Source of the DNA: an uncultured bacterium | GTDB taxonomy: Bacteria > Actinomycetota > Coriobacteriia > Coriobacteriales > Coriobacteriaceae | NCBI GenBank assembly: GCA_905215095.1 | Contig: CAJMOL010000019.1 | Span: 1-13,343 of the forward strand | Direction: 5' to 3' | Length of the DNA stretch: 13,343 nt | In this document: piece after piece, positions 1 to 6,682 of the stretch | Layout of the letters: each line of letters starts with the position of its first letter | Position numbering within the stretch: the stretch's first letter is position 1 | Position numbers and translations under genes: made by a program | The notes under the pieces: generated by a model | The model's database searches: none | What the model was told of the DNA's origin: nothing | Seen by the model: the letters and a program-made list of their open reading frames with translations, nothing else

Positions 1-617
1 CGCTCGAGTCGTATTTCAATTTTGGTGCGTATGCGATTATCTCGTCGGTCATCGTATCGGTGGGGCTGGTGTTCTCGGGCATGAACGAGCCCGAGCGCGT
101 GCGTCGTATGGATGCCGGCCCAATCTCCGAGCGCCAGCGTTCGCTTGCCGTGTTTGCGGCCGCCGCCGTGCTCACCGTCTGCATCTGGTTTGTGTCGAGC
201 ATGATGGGCGTCGTGGGCTTTGCCGGCGCGGTCGCCGAGGTCGGTGTGGGTCGTGTGTGCCTGGCGCTGGCGGCGACGTTTGCCCTGGCGTGCACGCCGC
301 TGGCCGTTGGCTTTACGTTGTCGAGCTTGGGCGCGCGCGAGGAACTGCTCAACGGCGTGGGCAACCTGCTTGGCATGCTCATGACGTTTTTGGGCGGAGC
401 CTGGATGCCGCTGTCGCTGATGGGCCCGGCCGTGCAGACCGTGGCGCACTTTGTGCCGACATATTGGGTGAACGACGCGATCGGCAAGGCGCTCGCATCG
501 GATTTGACGTCTGCCGTGCTGGGCGACATCGCCTGCGACCTAGGCGTCACGGCGCTCTTTGCCATGGCCATTGCCGCCGTGGGCCTCGCCCTCGCACGCG
601 CCAAATCCCGCGCCTAG
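1..617 (+). CDS. ABC-2 type transporter permease, C-terminal part (5' end outside window)
   Basis: This is the end of a membrane permease of the ABC-2 family, which forms the channel of exporters for drugs, lipids or peptides. The reading frame is open from base 3 with no stop upstream, so the gene begins outside the window; the GTG at 60 is internal. Several hydrophobic segments are visible: one ending in the VSVGLVFSGMNEPER stretch, one around AVLTVCIWFVSSMMG, one around CLALAATFALACTPLAVGF, a FLGGAWMPLSLMGPAVQ segment and a final C-terminal helix before a short basic tail (LARAKSRA). The pattern of a G-rich helix, FxGGxWxP, a turn and PTYWVNDAI is typical of ABC2_membrane proteins just before the last helix. 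Its ATPase would be expected upstream, outside the window. The substrate cannot be told from the sequence. Confidence 0.85.
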   Translation, partial: LESYFNFGAYAIISSVIVSVGLVFSGMNEPERVRRMDAGPISERQRSLAVFAAAAVLTVCIWFVSSMMGVVGFAGAVAEVGVGRVCLALAATFALACTPLAVGFTLSSLGAREELLNGVGNLLGMLMTFLGGAWMPLSLMGPAVQTVAHFVPTYWVNDAIGKALASDLTSAVLGDIACDLGVTALFAMAIAAVGLALARAKSRA

Positions 618-622
618 CCACC

Positions 623-651
623 TAGTCATTTAAGAACGTCCCCAATGGCTA
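623..651 (+). repeat. Isolated copy of GTCCCC-core palindromic repeat (REP-like)
   Basis: Six bases after the ABC-2 permease stop codon lies one copy of the core TTTAAGNNNGTCCCCAATG (variable bases AAC). It is flanked by 7-base inverted arms, TAGTCAT and ATGGCTA, which pair with one G-T wobble. The same core occurs three more times between 4928 and 5141. Its position right behind a gene suggests a REP-type element that may also affect the 3' end of the permease mRNA; that role is inferred. Confidence 0.75.
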
Positions 652-698
652 GTCTGAAATAAATCCCAGGCCTCGCTCCAAAATAGTTCGCCAAGGTT

Positions 699-722
699 TA
701 CTATTACGTTCATAAAGTAGTA
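699..722 (+). promoter_or_regulatory. Possible -10 box with overlapping dyad ahead of the ABC operon
   Basis: TACTAT at 699-704 could be the -10 box of the ATPase/FtsX operon; no convincing -35 box is visible 16-18 bases upstream. The same bases begin an imperfect dyad, TACTA (699-703) and TAGTA (718-722) with 14 bases between, which could be an operator. The ribosome binding site GAGG (724-727) follows directly. Confidence 0.25.
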
Positions 723-733
723 CGAGGTTAACA

Positions 734-1459
<726 letters not shown>

Positions 1460-1467
1460 GCGGCGCC

Positions 1468-4134
1468 ATGACACCTCTCGCAAAACGTCTCCCGCGCGAG
1501 CTGCGCCGCAATATCGGCAAGTACCTGGGCATCTTTTTGCTTATGTGCGGAAGCATTGCCCTTACATCGGGCTTTTTGCTCGCGGCGCATTCCATCGGTT
1601 GCCTTATCGACGACATGCGCGATGCGTACACGATTGAGGACGGCCGCGTGACCACCTCCTTCGAGGCTACCGACGATCAACTCAAGGCTGCCGAGGATGC
1701 CGCCAGTGACGTCGGCGGCGTTACGTTCTACAAGAACTTCTCCATCGATGCCACCATCAAAAAGGCATCCGGCGACGACGGCACCAAGCGCACCCTGCGC
1801 ACCTACGCGCACCGCACCAAGGTCGATATCGCGTCCTACTGTGAGGGCAAGGAGCCCAAGGCGGACGACGAGGTGGCCATCGACCGTGTCTTTGCCACCA
1901 ACAACGACCTCGCCGTGGGCGATAAAGTCGAGCTCGAGGGGCGCACCTACACCATCTGCGGCATCATGACCCAGCCCGATAGCCAGGCGCTGTTCCTCAA
2001 CAATTCGGACTTTACGGTGAACACCATCACCTATGGCGTGGCCGAGGTCACCGACGCCGGCTTTGCCGCGCTCGAGGATGCCGGCGGCGCGCCCGCCTAC
2101 ACCTACTCCTTTACCTTTGCCGATCGCGATCTCTCCACCGCGGACCGCACCGATGCCGAGCAAGATATGGTGGAGGCACTGACCGACGCCGATGCGCGCG
2201 TGGATGACCTCATCGACGCCGATTCCAACCAGGGCATTGGCTACGCGCGTGACGACGTGGACGGCGACTCCATGATGTGGATGACGTTGCTCGACATCAT
2301 CATCGTGATCATGGCATTTGTCTTTGTGGTCCTTACCGACGCCACCATCGAGGAGGAGAGCGCCATCATCGGCACGCTGCTCGCCAGCGGCTATCGTCGA
2401 CGCGAGATCGTGCTGCACTACCTGGCACTTCCCGCCATCGTGGGCGTGGTCGCGGCGCTTTTGGGCACCGCTCTCGGCATTGCGTTCTTTACCGAGCCCA
2501 TGCGCAGCCTCTATTACGGTTCGTACAGCCTGCCGCCTTTCCAGGTGTACTGGAGCTGGGAGATCTTCGTGAAGTGTGCCGTGGTTCCCGCCGCCGCGCT
2601 CATTCTCATCACGCTGGTGGGCCTGCTTCGCAAGATGGGCAAGACGCCGCTGCAGTTTCTTCGCCACGAGGCGAGCGGCAAATCGGGCACCAAGCGCGGC
2701 TTGCAGCTGCCGGAGCGCATGGGTTTTGTTTCCCGCTTCCGCCTGCGTATCTTCCTGCGCAACCTGGGCAACTTCGCCACGCTCTTCGTGGGCATTGCGT
2801 TTGCGTCGCTGCTGCTGCTCTTTGGCCTGGCGATTCTGCCCACGATGACGCACTATGCGGACAACCTCGAGACAAGCCTGGTCGCCGAGCACCAGTACAC
2901 GCTCAAGGCGCCGCTGGAGCTCGAGGGCACTGCCGAGGAGCGCGAGCAGTGGTCGGCACTCGAGCGCTTGCAGTCGGTGGACGGTGCGCTCCTCACCGCC
3001 GCCCAAGATGCCGATGACGAGCTTGACGACGTGGCCGATGCGGCGCAGACGGCAGCCGATGCCGCGACCGCATCTCCGTCTGCCGAGAGCCTGACCGCAG
3101 CGCAGAACGCGCTTGCCAAGGTCCAGGACAAGAAGGATGCGCTTTATGCGCGCCTCGATGACCTTGCCGATGCCCTCGGCTGCGACCGCGACGAGGCTAT
3201 CGACCTGATCGACAAGGCCTCTAAGATCGACACTGACAACGACGACATTCACCCGGTTAACACGACCGATAACGGTGCAGACAAGATTGCGCAGGCCGAG
3301 AAATACGCCGTTTACCAGCTGCAATACGACCGCGGCGATGGTAATGGCGAGGAGACGATTTCCGTCTATGGCATTTCATCCGATTCGCGCTATTGGAAAG
3401 ACCTCAACGTCGGCGATGGGCGCGTCGTCTTTGGCGGCGGCCTGCTCGATAAGTTTGGCTGGAGCGAGGGCCAGAAGGTCACGCTCAGCGACAAGTACGA
3501 GGGCGAGCATTATTCTCTTGAGTACGCGGGCAAGGATTGTGCCTGGGGCTCAAAGTCGGACATGAATATCTATATGAGCATCGACGACTTTAACGAGCTG
3601 TTCGACAACGACGCCGCCTACTTTAACGGCTATGTGAGCGACGAGAAGCTCGACCTCGATGCTCGTTACTTTGCCGGCGACACCACGCCCGACGACATGC
3701 GCGCCGTGGGCGACCAGTTTATAGGCATGATGAGCAAAATGATCGGCATGATGGTCGGGCTCGCGGTGTTTATCTTCCTGCTGTTTATGTACCTGCTGAC
3801 CAAGGCTGTGATCGACCATAGCGCCCGGTCGATTAGCTACATGAAGGTCTTTGGCTATCGCGATAGCGAGATCTCGCATCTGTACATCCGCTCGATCACG
3901 CTGTGCGTGGCGGCGTCGCTCGTGCTGAGCCTGCCGGTCATTATTGGCTCGCTCACGGCCATCTTCCGCTCGATGCTGCTCGCCTACAACGGCAATATCG
4001 AGATCTACGTGCCCGCTTGGTCCATGGCCGCATGCGTCGGCATCGGCTTTGCGACCTACCTGGTCGTGGCGCTGCTACACACGCGCTCCATCAAACGCGT
4101 CAGCCTCGCCGAGGCGCTCAAGGTCCAGGAATAG
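1468..4134 (+). CDS. FtsX-like ABC permease with two FtsX domains and a coiled-coil insertion
   Basis: This is the 888-residue permease partner of the preceding ATPase. The frame is open from a TTG at 1453, but the ATG at 1468 fits better: GGTAGG overlaps the ATPase stop codon at a suitable distance, and the protein then starts MTPLAKRLPRELRRN, a typical cytosolic start before helix 1 (about residues 20-42). A long extracellular domain follows, then three helices (about 273-293, 318-345, 366-388), a second set beginning near 435-458, a second extracellular domain, and the last three helices (about 758-782, 809-829, 853-872). The two sets of FtsX helices form the usual fused-pair layout. The second extracellular domain carries an Ala/Asp/Leu-rich heptad-like stretch (about 492-571) likely to form a helical hairpin projecting from the membrane. 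The protein ends in SLAEALKVQE, a common FtsX-family ending. The substrate is unknown. Confidence 0.9.
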   Translation: MTPLAKRLPRELRRNIGKYLGIFLLMCGSIALTSGFLLAAHSIGCLIDDMRDAYTIEDGRVTTSFEATDDQLKAAEDAASDVGGVTFYKNFSIDATIKKASGDDGTKRTLRTYAHRTKVDIASYCEGKEPKADDEVAIDRVFATNNDLAVGDKVELEGRTYTICGIMTQPDSQALFLNNSDFTVNTITYGVAEVTDAGFAALEDAGGAPAYTYSFTFADRDLSTADRTDAEQDMVEALTDADARVDDLIDADSNQGIGYARDDVDGDSMMWMTLLDIIIVIMAFVFVVLTDATIEEESAIIGTLLASGYRRREIVLHYLALPAIVGVVAALLGTALGIAFFTEPMRSLYYGSYSLPPFQVYWSWEIFVKCAVVPAAALILITLVGLLRKMGKTPLQFLRHEASGKSGTKRGLQLPERMGFVSRFRLRIFLRNLGNFATLFVGIAFASLLLLFGLAILPTMTHYADNLETSLVAEHQYTLKAPLELEGTAEEREQWSALERLQSVDGALLTAAQDADDELDDVADAAQTAADAATASPSAESLTAAQNALAKVQDKKDALYARLDDLADALGCDRDEAIDLIDKASKIDTDNDDIHPVNTTDNGADKIAQAEKYAVYQLQYDRGDGNGEETISVYGISSDSRYWKDLNVGDGRVVFGGGLLDKFGWSEGQKVTLSDKYEGEHYSLEYAGKDCAWGSKSDMNIYMSIDDFNELFDNDAAYFNGYVSDEKLDLDARYFAGDTTPDDMRAVGDQFIGMMSKMIGMMVGLAVFIFLLFMYLLTKAVIDHSARSISYMKVFGYRDSEISHLYIRSITLCVAASLVLSLPVIIGSLTAIFRSMLLAYNGNIEIYVPAWSMAACVGIGFATYLVVALLHTRSIKRVSLAEALKVQE

Positions 4135-4146
4135 AGAACCGCCCGC

Positions 4147-4189
4147 ACGCGGGGGTACGAACCGAAGGAAGGGTGCCCCCGCGTTATTT
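4147..4189 (+). terminator. Rho-independent terminator of the ABC operon
   Basis: Thirteen bases after the permease stop codon, arms at 4147-4158 and 4173-4184 (ACGCGGGGGTAC against GTGCCCCCGCGT) form a 12-base stem with one G-T wobble and a 14-base loop. TTATTT follows at 4184-4189. A further TTTGCCC/GGGCAAA pair (4187-4193 and 4208-4214) overlaps the tail and could form a competing second hairpin. Confidence 0.7.
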
Positions 4190-4253
4190 GCCCGCCAGGC
4201 CCGACGTGGGCAAACGCGCGCAACGTCAGACTTCCCCGAACAGAAGGAGACCC

Positions 4254-4898
4254 ATGGCAAGATCGGCAGAGGAGCTCAAGCAGCTCTCCATCAAGGAGTT
4301 CACCGAGGCGGCAAAGGTCTACGAATCCGGCCATGCCGGCATTTACGAGATGTGCAAGGACGACTATCCGCAAATGCTCGAGGAGCTTGAGCTCGAACCG
4401 TTCGAGGACGCGCTCGACGTGGGCTGTGGAACCGGAACCGTCCTAGAACTGCTCCACGCCCGGTACCCCAGCAAGCACTTGACTGGACTCGACCTCACAC
4501 CCGGGATGATCGACGTCGCCCGGGCAAAGCAACTCGATAACGTCAACTTTGTCGTCGGAGACGCGGAGGCACTGCCCTTCGAGCCCCGGAGCTTCGACGC
4601 CGTGCTCTGCTCCAACAGCTTCCACCACTACCCGCATCCGGAGAGGTTTTTCGCCGAGGTGGCGCGCGTCCTTCGACCCGGCGGGCGACTGGTCCTTCGC
4701 GACTACACCTCGAACGATGTCGCGGTTTGGCTCATGAACAACATCGAGCTACCGCTGGCACGCTTCTTGGGCCATGGCGACGTGCGCATCCTCAAGCTGT
4801 CCGAGCTACGCGCGCTCGTCGAGGAATCCGGGCTCACCCCGCTCAAGCTCGAGGCGCAGAAGGGATTCCGCGCGCATCTGGTCGCGCGAAAGGGCTAG
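4254..4898 (+). CDS. Class I SAM-dependent methyltransferase (Methyltransf_11/UbiE-like)
   Basis: This 214-residue protein has the Rossmann fold of class I methyltransferases, which move the methyl group of S-adenosylmethionine to a small molecule or macromolecule. Motif I is LDVGCGTG (54-61), the acidic residue ending strand 2 is D80 in LTGLDLTPGM, motif II is GDAEALPF (102-109) and the post-strand-5 motif is LRPGGRLVLRD (140-150). The FHHYPHPERFFAEVARVLRPGG segment is typical of Methyltransf_11. The frame is open much further upstream, but AAGGAG (4244-4249) just ahead of ATG 4254 and the intact domain decide this start. It lies alone between a terminator and a block of palindromic repeats. 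It also uses some codons rare in its neighbours (CTA, AGG, GGA, CGG), a mild hint of separate origin. The substrate is unknown. Confidence 0.9.
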   Translation: MARSAEELKQLSIKEFTEAAKVYESGHAGIYEMCKDDYPQMLEELELEPFEDALDVGCGTGTVLELLHARYPSKHLTGLDLTPGMIDVARAKQLDNVNFVVGDAEALPFEPRSFDAVLCSNSFHHYPHPERFFAEVARVLRPGGRLVLRDYTSNDVAVWLMNNIELPLARFLGHGDVRILKLSELRALVEESGLTPLKLEAQKGFRAHLVARKG

Positions 4899-4927
4899 CG
4901 GTCCACGCCAGAGGCGCCCGGCAAGAG

Positions 4928-4956
4928 TGGTCATTGGGGACAGTCTTAAATGACTA
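4928..4956 (-). repeat. GTCCCC-core palindromic repeat, inverted copy
   Basis: On the minus strand this reads TTTAAGACTGTCCCCAATG, flanked by inverted arms GTCAT/ATGAC (4930-4934 and 4950-4954). It is the first unit of the noncoding repeat block that fills most of 4899-5225, and it faces the opposite way to the units at 5065-5093 and 5115-5141. Confidence 0.8.
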
Positions 4957-4963
4957 GTCATCG

Positions 4964-5018
4964 GGGACAGTCTTTGCCGATTCGCCGGTTCGCCGGCCGG
5001 GCTGGCAAGGACTGTCCC
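4964..5018. repeat. Long inverted repeat built from the same GTCCC word
   Basis: GGGACAGTCTTTGCC (4964-4978) and GGCAAGGACTGTCCC (5004-5018) pair over 14 of 15 positions around a 25-base GC-rich centre that itself contains CGCCGG/CCGGCG-type words. The right arm runs into a direct repeat, GTCCCTAGTTGCC (5014-5026) and GTCCCTAGCTGCC (5041-5053), with a period of 27 bases. The structure could fold in DNA or RNA. No open reading frame fits it. Confidence 0.7.
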
Positions 5019-5064
5019 TAGTTGCCGGCAGGAAAGGAACGTCCCTAGCTGCCAGGTGGCGAGG

Positions 5065-5093
5065 CACTCATTTAAGTCCGTCCCCAATGAGTG
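5065..5093 (+). repeat. GTCCCC-core palindromic repeat with covarying arms
   Basis: The core TTTAAGTCCGTCCCCAATG is flanked by perfect 7-base arms, CACTCAT (5065-5071) and ATGAGTG (5087-5093). Compared with the other copies (GTCAT/ATGAC), a G-C pair has been swapped to C-G in both arms, so pairing is kept although the sequence differs. Confidence 0.8.
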
Positions 5094-5113
5094 GTTTCCC
5101 CAATGAGTGGTTT
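5082..5113 (+). repeat. Exact 16-base tandem duplication
   Basis: CCCCAATGAGTGGTTT occurs at 5082-5097 and again, identically and without a gap, at 5098-5113. It duplicates the right half of the repeat unit 5065-5093 plus its flank, probably by replication slippage or by an imprecise event during repeat movement. Confidence 0.85.
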
Positions 5114-5114
5114 C

Positions 5115-5141
5115 AGTCATTTAAGTCTGTCCCCAATGACT
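5115..5141 (+). repeat. GTCCCC-core palindromic repeat
   Basis: The core TTTAAGTCTGTCCCCAATG is flanked by perfect 6-base arms AGTCAT (5115-5120) and ATGACT (5136-5141). It is the last unit of the block and ends about 10 bases before the putative promoter region of the DUF362 gene. Confidence 0.8.
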
Positions 5142-5152
5142 AGGTGCCGTAC

Positions 5153-5183
5153 TTGACTTTAACTCTGCTTTAACTGGTACCAT
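5153..5183 (+). promoter_or_regulatory. Promoter region with 11-base-spaced direct repeats before the DUF362 gene
   Basis: TTGACT (5153-5158) is a good -35 box; the best -10 candidate, TACCAT (5178-5183), is 19 bases away and weak, so an activator may be needed. Between them TTAACT occurs twice (5159-5164 and 5170-5175), 11 bases apart and therefore on the same helix face, within the longer repeat CTTTAACT. Such direct repeats are typical of OmpR/PhoB-family response regulators. The link to any specific regulator is inference. Confidence 0.4.
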
Positions 5184-5225
5184 CCTCTATGTCTGTAACG
5201 CCATATAGACCGAGGGGATAGATCT

Positions 5226-6431
5226 ATGACCGCAACTGCACCCGCAGCACCTGCTAAGGTGTACTTCACCAACCTGCGCACGCATGCTCGCGAGAGCCAG
5301 CTCGACAAGCTCAAGCGCCTCATCCGTCACGCCGGTATTGAGCAGATCGACTTTGAGAACAAGTTCGTCGCCATCAAGATTCACTTTGGCGAGTTGGGCA
5401 ACCTGAGCTTTTTGCGCCCCAACTACGCTCGCGCCGTCGCGGATGTCGTGAAGGAGCTGGGCGGCAAGCCCTTCCTCACCGACTGCAACACGCTCTATGT
5501 GGGTAGCCGCAAAAACGCGCTCGAGCACATCGACACCGCCTACCAGAACGGTTTTACCCCGTATGCCACGGGTTGCCAGATCATCATCGCCGACGGTCTC
5601 AAGGGCACCGACGAGGCGCTCGTCCCGGTCGAGGGCGGCGAGTACGTGCGCGAGGCCAAGATCGGTCAGGCACTCATGGATGCCGATATCGTGATTAGCC
5701 TCACCCACTTTAAGGGCCATGAGCAAGCCGGCTTTGGCGGCGCCATGAAGAACCTGGGTATGGGAGGCGGCAGCCGTGCCGGCAAGATGGAGCAGCATGC
5801 CGCCGGCAAGCCGAACGTCTCGACCGAGCACTGCGTTGGCTGCCGTGCCTGCGAAAAGATCTGCGCGCACAACGCTGTCTCGTTCACCGACACCCGCGAG
5901 CGCGAGCTTGCCAACGGCAACACCCGCACGGTGCACGTGGCCGCCATCGACCACGATCGCTGCGTGGGCTGCGGACGCTGCATTGCGGCATGCAACCAGG
6001 ACTGCATCAAGCCCGGCTATGAGGCCGCGGCAGACGTGCTCAACTGCAAGATCGCCGAGTACACCAAGGCCGTCGTCGACGGCCGCCCGAGCTTCCACAT
6101 CTCGCTCGCCATGGATATCAGCCCCAACTGCGATTGCCATCCCGAAAACGACACGCCTATCGTCAACGATATCGGCATGTTCGCGAGCTTCGACCCGGTC
6201 GCCATCGACCAGGCCTGCGCCGATGCCGTCATGGCATCCGAGCCGCTGCCCAACACCGAGCTCACCGACAGCGCGGCCAAGATGGAGCACAACCACGAGC
6301 ATCTGGAGGGCGAGCAGGCCAAGGACCCCTTCTGCATCACGCATCCCGACACCGACTGGCGCGCCTGTATCGCACACGCCGAGAAGATCGGCCTGGGCAC
6401 GAGCAAGTACGAGCTCATCGAGGTCAAGTAG
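5226..6431 (+). CDS. DUF362 domain protein with two [4Fe-4S] clusters
   Basis: This 401-residue protein belongs to the DUF362 family of ferredoxin-linked proteins of anaerobes; a redox role is implied but the reaction is not established. The DUF362 core is split around the ferredoxin part: an N-terminal segment with KIHFGELGNLSFLRP (51-65), DIVISLTHFKGHEQAGFGGAMKNLGMG (about 154-180), and a C-terminal segment with DISPNCDCHPENDTPIVNDIGMFASFDPVAIDQA (about 297-330). Between them are two CxxCxxCxxxC motifs: C203, C206, C209, C213 and C246, C249, C252, C256. Extra cysteines occur at C260, C302 and C304. Near the C-terminus a His-rich patch, MEHNHEHLEGE (H355, H357, H359), could bind metal. ATG 5226 is supported by AGGGG at 5213-5217. 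There is no signal peptide, so it should be cytosolic. It is a single-gene unit ending at a strong terminator. Confidence 0.9.
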   Translation: MTATAPAAPAKVYFTNLRTHARESQLDKLKRLIRHAGIEQIDFENKFVAIKIHFGELGNLSFLRPNYARAVADVVKELGGKPFLTDCNTLYVGSRKNALEHIDTAYQNGFTPYATGCQIIIADGLKGTDEALVPVEGGEYVREAKIGQALMDADIVISLTHFKGHEQAGFGGAMKNLGMGGGSRAGKMEQHAAGKPNVSTEHCVGCRACEKICAHNAVSFTDTRERELANGNTRTVHVAAIDHDRCVGCGRCIAACNQDCIKPGYEAAADVLNCKIAEYTKAVVDGRPSFHISLAMDISPNCDCHPENDTPIVNDIGMFASFDPVAIDQACADAVMASEPLPNTELTDSAAKMEHNHEHLEGEQAKDPFCITHPDTDWRACIAHAEKIGLGTSKYELIEVK

Positions 6432-6478
6432 CGCCTAGTTATTGGACAAATGAAGCGCTTTTCTGGCGCAAGTAGAGC

Positions 6479-6517
6479 AAAAGCCGCCCGTGGGCACAGC
6501 GCTCACGGGCGGCTTTT
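6479..6517. terminator. Strong bidirectional rho-independent terminator
   Basis: AAAAGCCGCCCGTG (6479-6492) and CACGGGCGGCTTTT (6504-6517) pair perfectly over 14 bases. The stem extends through a G-T and two G-C pairs to a 5-base loop. Runs of A on the left and T on the right make it work in both directions, so it can stop the DUF362 gene from one side and the minus-strand hydrolase from the other. Confidence 0.9.
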
Positions 6518-6519
6518 CG

Positions 6520-6639
6520 GAAGTATGCGGCAAATTTCGAGACCGCCGAGCACACGACGTTTTTTGGCAACAAAACCCCTGATAAATTGTTGGTAAAACT
6601 GCGGTCTGGTCGGCAGTTCCAGATTTTGCCGCATACTTT
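6520..6639. repeat. Long imperfect palindrome of about 120 bases between convergent genes
   Basis: Three nested pairs of arms are visible: GAAGTATGCGGCAAA (6520-6534) with TTTGCCGCATACTTT (6625-6639), 14 of 15 paired; GACCGC (6541-6546) with GCGGTC (6601-6606), perfect; and TTTTGGCAACAA (6562-6573) with TTGTTGGTAAAA (6587-6598), 10 of 12. The whole folds as one long interrupted hairpin with a 13-base loop. There is no open reading frame. It resembles a small MITE-like or structured intergenic element; identity unknown. Confidence 0.6.
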
Positions 6640-6682
6640 CGAAAATAGGGGGTCAGATAAAGCCCCAGACGTTGCTTTTTGC

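Noticed and set aside
4928..5141. Possible CRISPR array
   Set aside because: The repeats face both ways, differ in sequence and are not separated by spacers of constant length. There are no cas genes nearby.
6643..6666. Weak hairpin GGGG...CCCC as a separate terminator of the minus-strand hydrolase
   Set aside because: Only four base pairs are available. The strong bidirectional terminator at 6479-6517 explains termination better.
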